NCBI GenBank assembly: GCA_905233375.1 | Contig: CAJOEJ010000018.1 | Coordinates: 1 to 64,000, forward strand | DNA from: Paludibacteraceae bacterium | GTDB taxonomy: Bacteria > Bacteroidota > Bacteroidia > Bacteroidales > Paludibacteraceae | Length of the DNA: 64,000 bases | Direction of reading: 5' to 3' | In this document: positions 33,835-40,747 of the stretch, in pieces | Layout of the letters: every line of letters begins with the position of its first letter | How positions within the stretch are numbered: position 1 is the first letter of the stretch | Notes under the pieces: model-generated | What the model was told of the DNA's origin: nothing | Seen by the model: the letters and a program-made list of their open reading frames with translations, nothing else | Databases searched by the model: none | Translations under genes and position numbers: made by a program

Positions 33835-34776
33835 ATGAATACTTTCGGCGACACATTCACATTCACCTCGTTCGGTGAGTCGCATGGTCGGGCAGTTGGC
33901 GGTGTGCTCGATGGAGTTCCCGCAGGACTGCATATCGACCTGCAACTGATACGGGATGAACTGGATAAAAGAGCGGGGAGAGGTGCAGCAGGCACTTCTC
34001 CCCGTGCTTTGCGTGAAGCGGATGAAGTGGAATGGCTAAGCGGAGTCATGGAATGTGACAACGAATCCGTTGTACATGGTACATCGTCCCTTTGTACATT
34101 AGGAACTCCTATCGCCTTCATCATCCGTAACACCGACGCGCGACCCGAAGACTACGAGTGGCTCAAGCACACCTACCGCACAGGGCACGCCGATAAGGTC
34201 TATGAGCAGAAGTACGGAATCCGCGACTGGCGTGGCGGCGGTAGAGCCTCCGCACGAGAGACGGCGGCGCGCGTCGTTGCCGGCTGCATCGCCAAACAGG
34301 AGCTCGCGCAGAAGGGTATCACCATTCACGCCGAACTCATACAAGTGGGTACCGAGACAGACCCTTCCAAGTTCACCGGAACCATTGAGACCTATCAGAA
34401 AGAAGGGGACTCCATCGGTGGCATCATCGAATGCCGCATCAACGGACTCCCCGCCGGCACCGGCGAACCTATATTCAACAAACTGCAAGCTGAACTTGCT
34501 TTCGCCGTCATGAGCATCAACGCCTGCAAAGGCTTTGAATACGGCACCGGTTTCGGCGGCGTTACACAACCGGGTTCCGCCATCAATGCAATCTCCGGCG
34601 GTATCGCCGGCGGTATATCGGACGGCACAGAAATCGTCTTCCGTTGCGTCTTCAAACCCACGCCAAGTACGCCGAAGGCAGGTGTAAAAGGAAGGCACGA
34701 CGCCTGTGTTGCCACCCGCGCCGTGCCTGTCGTCGAAGCCATGACGGCTTTGGTTTTAGTCAACCAACTCGTCTAA
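33835..34776 (+). CDS. aroC: Chorismate synthase
   Basis: 313 residues, about 40 shorter than usual. Last step of the shikimate pathway, FMN-dependent. Signatures: TFGDTFTFTSFGESHGRAVGG at the N-terminus (quoted to 20: TFGDTFTFTSFGESHGRAVG), YGIRDWRGGGRASARETAARV (in part, about 126-146) and GRHDACVATRAVPVVEAM near 285. The ATG at 33835 follows the pnp stop by 1 bp; the longer upstream frame lies inside pnp. Residues 79-90 (VVHGTSSLCTLG) come from a reverse-oriented GTACAAAGG micro-repeat. Shortening is internal, mainly before and within the middle domain. The 3' end overlaps the convergent gene by 21 bp. Confidence 0.92.
   Translation: MNTFGDTFTFTSFGESHGRAVGGVLDGVPAGLHIDLQLIRDELDKRAGRGAAGTSPRALREADEVEWLSGVMECDNESVVHGTSSLCTLGTPIAFIIRNTDARPEDYEWLKHTYRTGHADKVYEQKYGIRDWRGGGRASARETAARVVAGCIAKQELAQKGITIHAELIQVGTETDPSKFTGTIETYQKEGDSIGGIIECRINGLPAGTGEPIFNKLQAELAFAVMSINACKGFEYGTGFGGVTQPGSAINAISGGIAGGISDGTEIVFRCVFKPTPSTPKAGVKGRHDACVATRAVPVVEAMTALVLVNQLV
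34070..34098 (-). repeat. GTACAAAGG micro-repeat inside aroC (reverse orientation)
   Basis: 29 bp; on the minus strand TGTACAAAGGGACGATGTAC followed by CATGTACAA. Translated on the plus strand as part of VVHGTSSLCTLG. Confidence 0.8.
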
Positions 34777-35511
34777 CCGTTCCAGTTCTTCGATTTCTTC
34801 TACATTCTCCAGCGTCTTGATGACGGTGGTGATATTCGTACCGTTCGCTTGCCATACTTTGCTCACGGAAGTAGCCAGTCCCACCAGGGACAGCAACCAG
34901 AGAAGGAGAGATATCACCCAGAAACGCAGACTCGGGTGCTTACGTTCGCGGCTATACTTGACTATCCAATAGACAACCATATAGACCGGCAGCCCCGCAG
35001 CTGCCATAACCGAGAGCCACAACAGCCAGTTCCACCCCGGACTGAGAAGTCCGAATCCCATTATCGGGCCTAAAGCCAGGCCGCTGACACTGATTCCGAA
35101 CGCCGCCATCAGCAGACCGAAAAGAAGCGCCAAGACGGGGAATAACAACTGGATGGCAATGATAATAAGGATGGCCTTCAGGACAATAGTCAGCACACGC
35201 CCCACTCCCTGACGGCTGATACGTTCACGCTTGATGACCGGCCGTCTATTCTCGCCGAACTCATCGGGCGAACCAATCCGGGCACACACCTTGCGTACCA
35301 TCTCAATCGTCACCGACTCGTATTTGTAATCGAAGAGCGCAGCCTGCAGCAACTCGGCTATACGGCTCTCCAAATCGTCCATCACATCGCCTTGCTCGTC
35401 GGCAGGCAGACGGCTCTCGATATCCGCCAGATAGTCTTTGAGCATCTGATAGGCGTCCTCATCTATATTGAGCACGACGCCATGTAAATTTATAGTTCTT
35501 GTCAGTTTCAT
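34756..35511 (-). CDS. PspC-operon membrane protein
   Basis: 251 residues. The N-terminal cytoplasmic part (about 1-85) contains DVMDDLESRIAELL and VRKVCARIGSPDEFG, a pattern seen in Bacteroidota proteins encoded with PspC and PadR. Four hydrophobic segments follow (about 105-130, 133-150, 157-183 and 190-215), and the tail is acidic. Probably an envelope-stress inner-membrane protein; function not established. The start overlaps the padR-like stop by 4 bp, and the end overlaps aroC. Confidence 0.75.
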   Translation of the reverse strand: MKLTRTINLHGVVLNIDEDAYQMLKDYLADIESRLPADEQGDVMDDLESRIAELLQAALFDYKYESVTIEMVRKVCARIGSPDEFGENRRPVIKRERISRQGVGRVLTIVLKAILIIIAIQLLFPVLALLFGLLMAAFGISVSGLALGPIMGFGLLSPGWNWLLWLSVMAAAGLPVYMVVYWIVKYSRERKHPSLRFWVISLLLWLLSLVGLATSVSKVWQANGTNITTVIKTLENVEEIEELERLDELVD

Positions 35512-35831
35512 GATTTTGTAATTTTATTGATTGCTTTACTGATGGTGCGCCATTCGTCATTGAGCGCAGCAACTAACTCCTGTCCCTCCTCCGTAAGGGT
35601 GAAATACTTACGCGGCGGCCCGTCTGTCGATTCCTGCCAGCGGTATTTGAGCAGACCGTTGTTCTTCAGGCGGGAGAGAAGCGGATAGACCGTTCCTTCC
35701 ACTACCAGCAGGTTCGCCTGACGCAGCGCTTCCAGGATATCGGAGGTATATACTTCCTGACGACTGATAATGGTCAGTATGCAATACTCCAATACCCCTT
35801 TGCGCATCTGACTTTTGATGTTCTCTACCAT
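35508..35831 (-). CDS. PadR-family transcriptional regulator
   Basis: 107 residues, a typical small PadR. The winged helix (about 10-80) shows LEYCILTIISRQEVYTSDIL and VVEGTVYPLLSRLKNNGLL, with YRWQESTDGPPRKYFTLTEEG forming the wing (in part). Family members usually repress the operon in which they lie. It sits between the PspC protein and the membrane protein with gaps of 2 bp and a 4-bp overlap, so it likely controls this three-gene unit. Confidence 0.92.
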   Translation of the reverse strand: MVENIKSQMRKGVLEYCILTIISRQEVYTSDILEALRQANLLVVEGTVYPLLSRLKNNGLLKYRWQESTDGPPRKYFTLTEEGQELVAALNDEWRTISKAINKITKS

Positions 35832-35833
35832 AA

Positions 35834-36043
35834 TCAGTCTAGCTGCTCGAAGTCACTGCCTTCCGGCATCAAAATCCACATAACGATGTAGAGAAGTATT
35901 CCCGGAAAACCGGCACTAAAGATAGAAAGCGCCGCATAAGCTACGCGTACGAGCGTCGGGTCAATCTCAAAATACTCGGCGATACCGCCGCATACACCTG
36001 CCAACACTTTGTTGGTCGAACGTGTCAATTTCTTTGCTGCCAT
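35834..36043 (-). CDS. PspC-domain small membrane protein
   Basis: 69 residues: KLTRSTNKVLAGVCGGIAEYF (in part) is the PspC signature, then ALSIFSAGFPGILLYIVMWILMP as the membrane segment and an acidic C-terminus. Phage-shock-protein-C-like, inner membrane, associated with envelope stress. First gene of the operon from the promoter at 36105-36135. Confidence 0.92.
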   Translation of the reverse strand: MAAKKLTRSTNKVLAGVCGGIAEYFEIDPTLVRVAYAALSIFSAGFPGILLYIVMWILMPEGSDFEQLD

Positions 36044-36057
36044 AGTTGTATAAATTT

Positions 36058-36090
36058 GTTAAATTGTTAAACGGTTAAATTGTTAGGATT
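36058..36090 (-). repeat. TTAAATTGTTAAA micro-repeat in the PspC leader
   Basis: GTTAAATTGTTAAACGGTTAAATTGTTAG-type low-complexity spacer between promoter and PspC start, similar in kind to the other spacer repeats. Confidence 0.55.
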
Positions 36091-36104
36091 TTCTAAATCC
36101 GCTG

Positions 36105-36135
36105 CAAAGATACAACAAATTTTAGAACTATGCAA
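36105..36135 (-). promoter_or_regulatory. Promoter of the PspC-PadR operon
   Basis: Minus strand TTG (36133-36135), 20 bp, TATCTTTG (36105-36112). Confidence 0.85.
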
Positions 36136-36222
36136 TACATAGTAGTAGAAAAATGCAAAAAATCTTCATTTTTTAACGAAAATGGGCATTTTTTGAGGTT
36201 TTAGGCACAAAAAAAAGCAAAA

Positions 36223-36248
36223 AAAGAGTGACTCGGGAGCCACTCTTT
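36223..36248 (-). terminator. Terminator of the secreted-protein gene
   Basis: AAAGAGTG/CACTCTTT hairpin. On the minus strand it is followed by T-rich sequence (36201-36222). Confidence 0.85.
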
Positions 36249-36269
36249 GGAAGTTTGTTAACTTGGAAA

Positions 36270-36887
36270 TCAATAGACATCCTCGATGTCGTCAACCAAC
36301 TGATGTAACACCAACAAAATGCGGAAACGGTCTGTAACATGCCCAGGACCCTGCACATGATTGATGATGAAACGTGCAACACGCTCACCACTGTTAATGT
36401 CCGTCAAGTCTGCATGACCCACGATGATAGCACCGCCGGCATTGCCCCATCCGAACATTGTTCCTGCTGTGCTACCCCAGTCGAGTTTGTCAACCACTAC
36501 CTCAAAACGATACTGAGCCTCCGACTCGTTTTGCGTCAGGCGCAAGCCTTTCTTGCCGAACTCATCGTTCCACTCCTCTTTGAAGTACTTGTTGCCCTCA
36601 GCCTTGATACCTTCCCAGTCTTTTGCAAAGTTCGCATCTTCTGCTTTGCCGTCAGCGATTTTCTGATCGTCTTGGGCTTTGAGCCATTCAGCGATAGGCA
36701 TACCGCCTTTCACGAACACACCGTCATCAATCTCACCGCACTGTGTGCCGTCCCAGTTGATACTATACACAGCTACAGCGCCTTTACTTTTCTTTACATT
36801 AAATTTGCCCTCCAGTGTGATGGGGTTGATTGCGAACATGCTAATTGCCGTCATCACAGCAAAAAGCGTTATTAGAGTCTTTTTCAT
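36270..36887 (-). CDS. Hypothetical secreted protein
   Basis: 205 residues with a signal peptide (MKKTLITLFAVMTAISMFA). The mature part begins INPITLEGKFNVKKSKGAVAV and holds an Asp/Glu/Lys-rich helical region (about 65-110), then a beta strand pattern with FEVVVDKLDWGS near 128 and GWGNAGGAIIVGHADL near 147. I do not recognise the family; it may resemble periplasmic lipocalin- or DUF4410-type proteins. No consensus promoter is clear in the 84-bp gap to exuT, so it may be the last gene of the galacturonate transcript, ended by the terminator at 36223-36248. Confidence 0.65.
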   Translation of the reverse strand: MKKTLITLFAVMTAISMFAINPITLEGKFNVKKSKGAVAVYSINWDGTQCGEIDDGVFVKGGMPIAEWLKAQDDQKIADGKAEDANFAKDWEGIKAEGNKYFKEEWNDEFGKKGLRLTQNESEAQYRFEVVVDKLDWGSTAGTMFGWGNAGGAIIVGHADLTDINSGERVARFIINHVQGPGHVTDRFRILLVLHQLVDDIEDVY

Positions 36888-36971
36888 GATTGATTATATT
36901 TTTGAGTTATTTAACAACTACAGGTTCGTATTTCGGTACTTGCGTCTTCTTATCTCGTTGCACTCAAACGA

Positions 36972-38414
36972 TTACTTAATTTCCACCGGTTGATACCGCG
37001 GAACTAAAGTTTTCATGACGCTCCAGCCGATCAAGTACGCCACGGCGCAGATACAGAAGATGATCATGTATCCTGCCGGTTTGCCGGTGAAGCCGAAGAA
37101 CTTGAACGCTTCGCCCATCTCTGCTGCGTGATCAAAGAGCATACCCGAACCCTTGTTGATCAGGAATGAACCGACACCGCCTGCCATAGCACCGATACCG
37201 GTGATCGTAGCAACTGCCGATTTCGGGAACATATCACCCGTCGTCGAGAAGATGTTCGCACTCCAGCTCTGGTGAGCCGCACCGACGATACCGATGATGA
37301 TAGCTACTGCCCAAGGTCCCCAAACGCCGCCTAAAGGCTGCGCAAAGAGGGCGATGATCGGGAAGAAGGCAAAAATCAACATGGCACGCATACGACCTGC
37401 ATAGGGTTCCATTCCTTTCTTCTCCACGAAGATCTTCGGCAGATATCCACCGAACAACGATACCACCGTCACGATGGCATAGAGCGTGAAAATCAACGCG
37501 ATACCTTGCGGATCAGAAGCCTTGATGCCGAACTGGTCCTGGAAATATGCCGGAGCCCAGAACAGGAAGAACCACCAAACACCGTCGGTCATGAACTTAC
37601 CGAACGCAAACGACCAGGTCTGTTTGTGCTTGAATGCCTCGCCGAACGACATCTGCTTTTCCTCCTTGGCTTCTGCTTTCGGAGCTTCCGCTTCATCGGA
37701 ATTGATATATTCCAGTTCCTCCTTATTCACATGCTTGCTCTCGGTCGGTTTGTCATAGACAAAGATCCAGATACCTGCCCATATAAATCCGAGCGCACCG
37801 ATGATGATGAAGGCCCACTCCCATCCGAGGCTCTTTGCCAGCAGAGGAATGGTAGCCGGAGCTGCGAGCGCACCTACCGACGCACCTGCATTGAACAGAG
37901 CGGTAGCGAACGCACGGTCTTTCTTCGGGAAATACTCAGCGGTCACCTTGATAGCAGCGGGGAAGTTACCTGCCTCACCAAGACCCAAGATCAGACGGCA
38001 GGCAAGGAACAGATACACACTCACCATCGATATACTGCTCACTATCGTTCCGGTAGCTTCCAACAAAGCCTGCTTGCTCTCCAAGCCGACAATATGCTCG
38101 GTCACGAAACCGCAGCCTGCATGCAGAACAGCACCTAACGACCAGATAACGATCGCCCAGAGATAGCCTTTCTTCGTGCCCATCCAGTCAATGAACTTAC
38201 CGGCAAAGAGACAGAAGATAGCGTACGCGATAGCGAACACACCGGTGATTGTTCCGTAGTCGGAGTCCGTCCAGTGGAACTCGGGTTGAATAAACTCTTT
38301 GAAGGTCAACGACAGCACTTGGCGGTCCATATAATTGACCGTAGTGGCGAAGAAAAGCATCGCACACATGACCCAACGCCAGTTGGTCATGACAGCTTTC
38401 TTAACGTCATTCAT
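36972..38414 (-). CDS. exuT: MFS hexuronate transporter, ExuT-like
   Basis: 480 residues with 12 predicted membrane segments in two halves separated by a charged cytoplasmic loop (about 220-255, KHVNKEELEYINSDEAEAPK). The N-terminal NYMDRQVLSLTF and the loop motif KFIDWMGTKKGY (about 74-85) are typical of the anion:cation symporter family, including ExuT. It imports galacturonate/glucuronate across the inner membrane with protons. It is the last catabolic gene of the uxaC-kdgK-eda unit. The gap to eda holds a G/C-rich repeat block (38417-38521). Confidence 0.88.
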   Translation of the reverse strand: MNDVKKAVMTNWRWVMCAMLFFATTVNYMDRQVLSLTFKEFIQPEFHWTDSDYGTITGVFAIAYAIFCLFAGKFIDWMGTKKGYLWAIVIWSLGAVLHAGCGFVTEHIVGLESKQALLEATGTIVSSISMVSVYLFLACRLILGLGEAGNFPAAIKVTAEYFPKKDRAFATALFNAGASVGALAAPATIPLLAKSLGWEWAFIIIGALGFIWAGIWIFVYDKPTESKHVNKEELEYINSDEAEAPKAEAKEEKQMSFGEAFKHKQTWSFAFGKFMTDGVWWFFLFWAPAYFQDQFGIKASDPQGIALIFTLYAIVTVVSLFGGYLPKIFVEKKGMEPYAGRMRAMLIFAFFPIIALFAQPLGGVWGPWAVAIIIGIVGAAHQSWSANIFSTTGDMFPKSAVATITGIGAMAGGVGSFLINKGSGMLFDHAAEMGEAFKFFGFTGKPAGYMIIFCICAVAYLIGWSVMKTLVPRYQPVEIK

Positions 38415-38416
38415 AT

Positions 38417-38521
38417 AACCCCCCTCGTTCCCCCTTAAGGGGGATGAACCTGCGAGGGTGCAGGGGTATTAAGTTAATAATCTTGTTTAACCTCCTCCCT
38501 TGTGGGGAGGTTGGGAGGGGT
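38417..38521. repeat. CCTCCC/GGGAGG-type spacer repeat block
   Basis: CCCCCTTAAGGGGG palindrome near 38432-38445, then GAGGGTGCAGGGG and CCTCCTCCCTTGTGGGGAGG followed by TTGGGAGGGG. This resembles C/G-rich spacer sequences common in Bacteroidota genomes. It fills the exuT-eda gap. Confidence 0.75.
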
Positions 38522-38523
38522 TC

Positions 38524-39195
38524 TTACTTTTTCCGGCAAGCCGCGATGATTTCAAAACATTCTTTGCACTTGTCGGTCACGTACTTCCAGTCGCCGGCTT
38601 TTACTTTGTCGGACGGGAAGAGCTTGCTACCCATACCTACGCAATAAACACCTGCTGCGAACCATTTCTCAAGGTTCTCCTTCTCCGGAGCAACACCACC
38701 GGTCACCATGATCTTCGACCACGGCATCGGAGCCATCAGACCTTTCACCAGGTTCGGACCAACTACATCGCCCGGGAAGACCTTCGTGAAGTCGCAGCCT
38801 ACTTCCTGTGCCATACCGATCTCGCTCGGGGTGAGACAACCCGGACAATACGTCACGCAACGACGGTTGCAGACAACGGCGATATCCTTGTTGAACAACG
38901 GACCAACCACGAAGTTAGCGCCCAACTGCAAGTACAGCGAAGCTGTCGGCGCGTCAACGACACTACCGATACCGAGTGCCAACTCGGGGCACTCTACAGC
39001 TACCCACTTGCTCAGTTCGCCGAATACCTCGTGCGCAAAATCGCCACGGTTGGTGAACTCGAACGCGCGTACGCCGCCTTCGTAACAAGCCTTAATCACG
39101 TTCTTGCAAACCTCCACATCCTTGTGGTAGAACACAGGAACCATCGGTGCAGCTTTAATCTTCGCCATCACCTCAAATTTATCGAACTTAGCCAT
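38524..39195 (-). CDS. eda: KDPG/KHG aldolase
   Basis: 223 residues. Cleaves 2-keto-3-deoxy-6-phosphogluconate to pyruvate and glyceraldehyde 3-phosphate. Class I aldolase barrel: [33 protein letters not shown] (in part, with the catalytic Glu in FEFTNRG near 50), [18 protein letters not shown] near 116 and the Schiff-base Lys in [12 protein letters not shown] (about 134-145). The start at 39195 gives [13 protein letters not shown]; the longer frame to 39225 is encoded by the spacer repeat. Confidence 0.93.
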   Translation of the reverse strand: MAKFDKFEVMAKIKAAPMVPVFYHKDVEVCKNVIKACYEGGVRAFEFTNRGDFAHEVFGELSKWVAVECPELALGIGSVVDAPTASLYLQLGANFVVGPLFNKDIAVVCNRRCVTYCPGCLTPSEIGMAQEVGCDFTKVFPGDVVGPNLVKGLMAPMPWSKIMVTGGVAPEKENLEKWFAAGVYCVGMGSKLFPSDKVKAGDWKYVTDKCKECFEIIAACRKK

Positions 39196-39203
39196 AATTT
39201 TAA

Positions 39204-39230
39204 GTACCAAGGGACAAAGTACCAAGTACT
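39204..39230 (+). repeat. GTACCAAGG micro-repeat between eda and the four-helix-bundle gene
   Basis: GTACCAAGGGACAAAGTACC followed by AAGTACT. Same family as the leuS/ddl copies. It forms an inverted pair with 39640-39671. Confidence 0.8.
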
Positions 39231-39603
39231 ATTTTGTTTCCTTGGATTCGTTAATAGATTTTCTTGTTGATACTATAGAACTTATCGTGATTTTAAGCAA
39301 CTCAGTACACTCATTAATTATATCCTGCATTCTTTCAGAAGGCAATATCTCACACTCCTCTATCAAAGTTAACCAATGTAATGTTTCATCCAGTTCTTCC
39401 TCTACCATTTTTAATTTATTGATAAAGTCTTTATCGGATTTAGCAATACATGCAGCTCTATAATTAGCCGAGGGTGAAGTGCCGGAACGGACAATTTGAC
39501 GTGCGATAGCCATGGCAGAAATCGTGTGTGGCATCGCATCTACCATTTTAATTATACGGATGGCAAATTGTTTGTGTCGTTTTTGCAATTCTGTTTCCTG
39601 CAT
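39229..39603 (-). CDS. Four-helix-bundle protein (23S rRNA intervening-sequence family)
   Basis: 124 residues, all helical, with the family core VRSGTSPSANYRAACIAKSD (about 39-58), then KMVEEELDETLHWLTLIEEC (in part) and a C-terminal NECTELLKITISSIVSTRK. These proteins were first seen in 23S rRNA intervening sequences and are often found in diversity-generating or dispersed contexts; function unknown. It is inserted in an otherwise metabolic operon, is more AT-rich than its neighbours, and is flanked by oppositely oriented GTACCAAGTAC repeats. Confidence 0.9.
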   Translation of the reverse strand: MQETELQKRHKQFAIRIIKMVDAMPHTISAMAIARQIVRSGTSPSANYRAACIAKSDKDFINKLKMVEEELDETLHWLTLIEECEILPSERMQDIINECTELLKITISSIVSTRKSINESKETK

Positions 39604-39639
39604 AATATTTTTAATCTTCGATTTTTTATACTTTGAATA

Positions 39640-39671
39640 TTGGTACTTGGTACTTAGTCACTTAGTCACTT
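39640..39671 (-). repeat. GTACTTGG micro-repeat upstream of the four-helix-bundle gene
   Basis: TTGGTACTTGGTACTTAGTC followed by ACTTAGTCACTT. Reverse orientation to 39204-39230. Confidence 0.75.
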
Positions 39672-39675
39672 CAAA

Positions 39676-40683
39676 CTACCGTTGAACACGTCCGTTTGCG
39701 TTACCACCTGCGAGTGAAAGCACTTCATCCTCGCTTACGAGGTTATAGTCACCGTTGATCGTGTGCTTCAATGCACTTGCTGCTACTGCGAACTCAAGAG
39801 CCGATGCTTGGTCACCTGGATATTTGAGCATACCATGAATCAGACCGCCGGAGAAGCTGTCACCACCACCTACGCGGTCAATGATCGGATTGATCTCATA
39901 GCGCTTGCTCTGATAGAACTCCTTACCGTCGTAGATCATTGCCTTCCAACCGTTGAACGTAGCGCTGAAACTCTCGCGGAGCGTCGAAACGACATACTTG
40001 AAGCCGAACTCCTTCATCATCTGCTCGAAGATTCCCTTGTAACCTTCGGCATTCGTCTCACCGCCTTCTACATCTGCATCGGGCTTGAAACCAAGACAAA
40101 GTTCTGCATCCTCTTCGTTACCGATACAAACATCCACGTATTGCATCAACGGACGCATGATCGAGATAGCTTTCTCGCTGGTCCACAGTTTCTTGCGGAA
40201 GTTGAGGTCAACGGAAACGGTTACACCGTGACGTTTGGCAGCCTCGCAAGCCAGTTTGGTGATCTCAGCCGCCTTGTCCGAGATAGCCGGAGTGATACCG
40301 CTCCAATGGAACCATGCTGCACCTTCCATGATCTTGTCAAAGTCAAAATCCTTCGGATCAGCTTCGGCGATAGCCGAATGAGCACGGTCGTAAATGACCT
40401 TCGACGGACGCATAGAAGCACCGGTCTCGCAGTAGTACAGACCTACACGGTCACCGCCGCGAACGATATAATCGTCCTTCACACCATAGCGACGAAGCGA
40501 GTTGACTGCAATCTGACCGATCTCATGCTTCGGCAGTTTGGTTACCAGATACGCGTCGTGACCGTAGTTGGCACACGAAATTGCTACGTTAGCCTCACCA
40601 CCACCGGGGATGATACGGAAATGATCAGACTGAATGAAACGATCTTGTCCTTCCGGACTCAGGCGAAGCATGATCTCGCCCAA
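39676..40683 (-). CDS. kdgK: 2-keto-3-deoxygluconate kinase with disrupted N-terminus
   Basis: 335 residues as annotated from a TTG at 40683. PfkB-family kinase phosphorylating KDG to KDPG. Present are GEIMLRLSPEGQ, the substrate loop PGGGEANVAISCANYG (about 26-41), SVDLNFRKKLW near 156 and the catalytic RVGGGDSFSGGLIHGML (about 281-297). The natural start appears to be ATG at 40711-40713: read in the same register it gives MAK, then NYFKF and a TAA stop (40687-40689), then ALGEIMLRLS. The stop lies in an AT-rich micro-repeat. Translation would need to restart at TTG 40683 or ATG 40671, losing the first beta strand. Activity is uncertain. Confidence 0.85.
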   Translation of the reverse strand: MGEIMLRLSPEGQDRFIQSDHFRIIPGGGEANVAISCANYGHDAYLVTKLPKHEIGQIAVNSLRRYGVKDDYIVRGGDRVGLYYCETGASMRPSKVIYDRAHSAIAEADPKDFDFDKIMEGAAWFHWSGITPAISDKAAEITKLACEAAKRHGVTVSVDLNFRKKLWTSEKAISIMRPLMQYVDVCIGNEEDAELCLGFKPDADVEGGETNAEGYKGIFEQMMKEFGFKYVVSTLRESFSATFNGWKAMIYDGKEFYQSKRYEINPIIDRVGGGDSFSGGLIHGMLKYPGDQASALEFAVAASALKHTINGDYNLVSEDEVLSLAGGNANGRVQR

Positions 40684-40686
40684 TGC

Positions 40687-40706
40687 TTAAAATTTAAAAT
40701 AATTCT
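40687..40706 (-). repeat. AT-rich micro-repeat carrying an in-frame stop in kdgK
   Basis: TTAAAATTTAAAATA at 40687-40701 is identical to 40733-40747; coding-strand TAT TTT AAA TTT TAA. Confidence 0.85.
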
Positions 40707-40725
40707 TAGCCATAAGGCACGATGA

Positions 40726-40747
40726 TTTTAAATTAAAATTTAAAATA
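40726..40747 (-). repeat. AT-rich micro-repeat at the uxaC 3' end
   Basis: Provides the last codons of uxaC (TAT TTT AAA TTT TAA) and the start of the spacer. 15-bp identity to 40687-40701. Confidence 0.8.

Noticed and set aside
39200..39671. Insertion sequence with transposase
   Set aside because: The only gene inside is a four-helix-bundle protein; no DDE or HUH motif and no target-site duplication could be identified.
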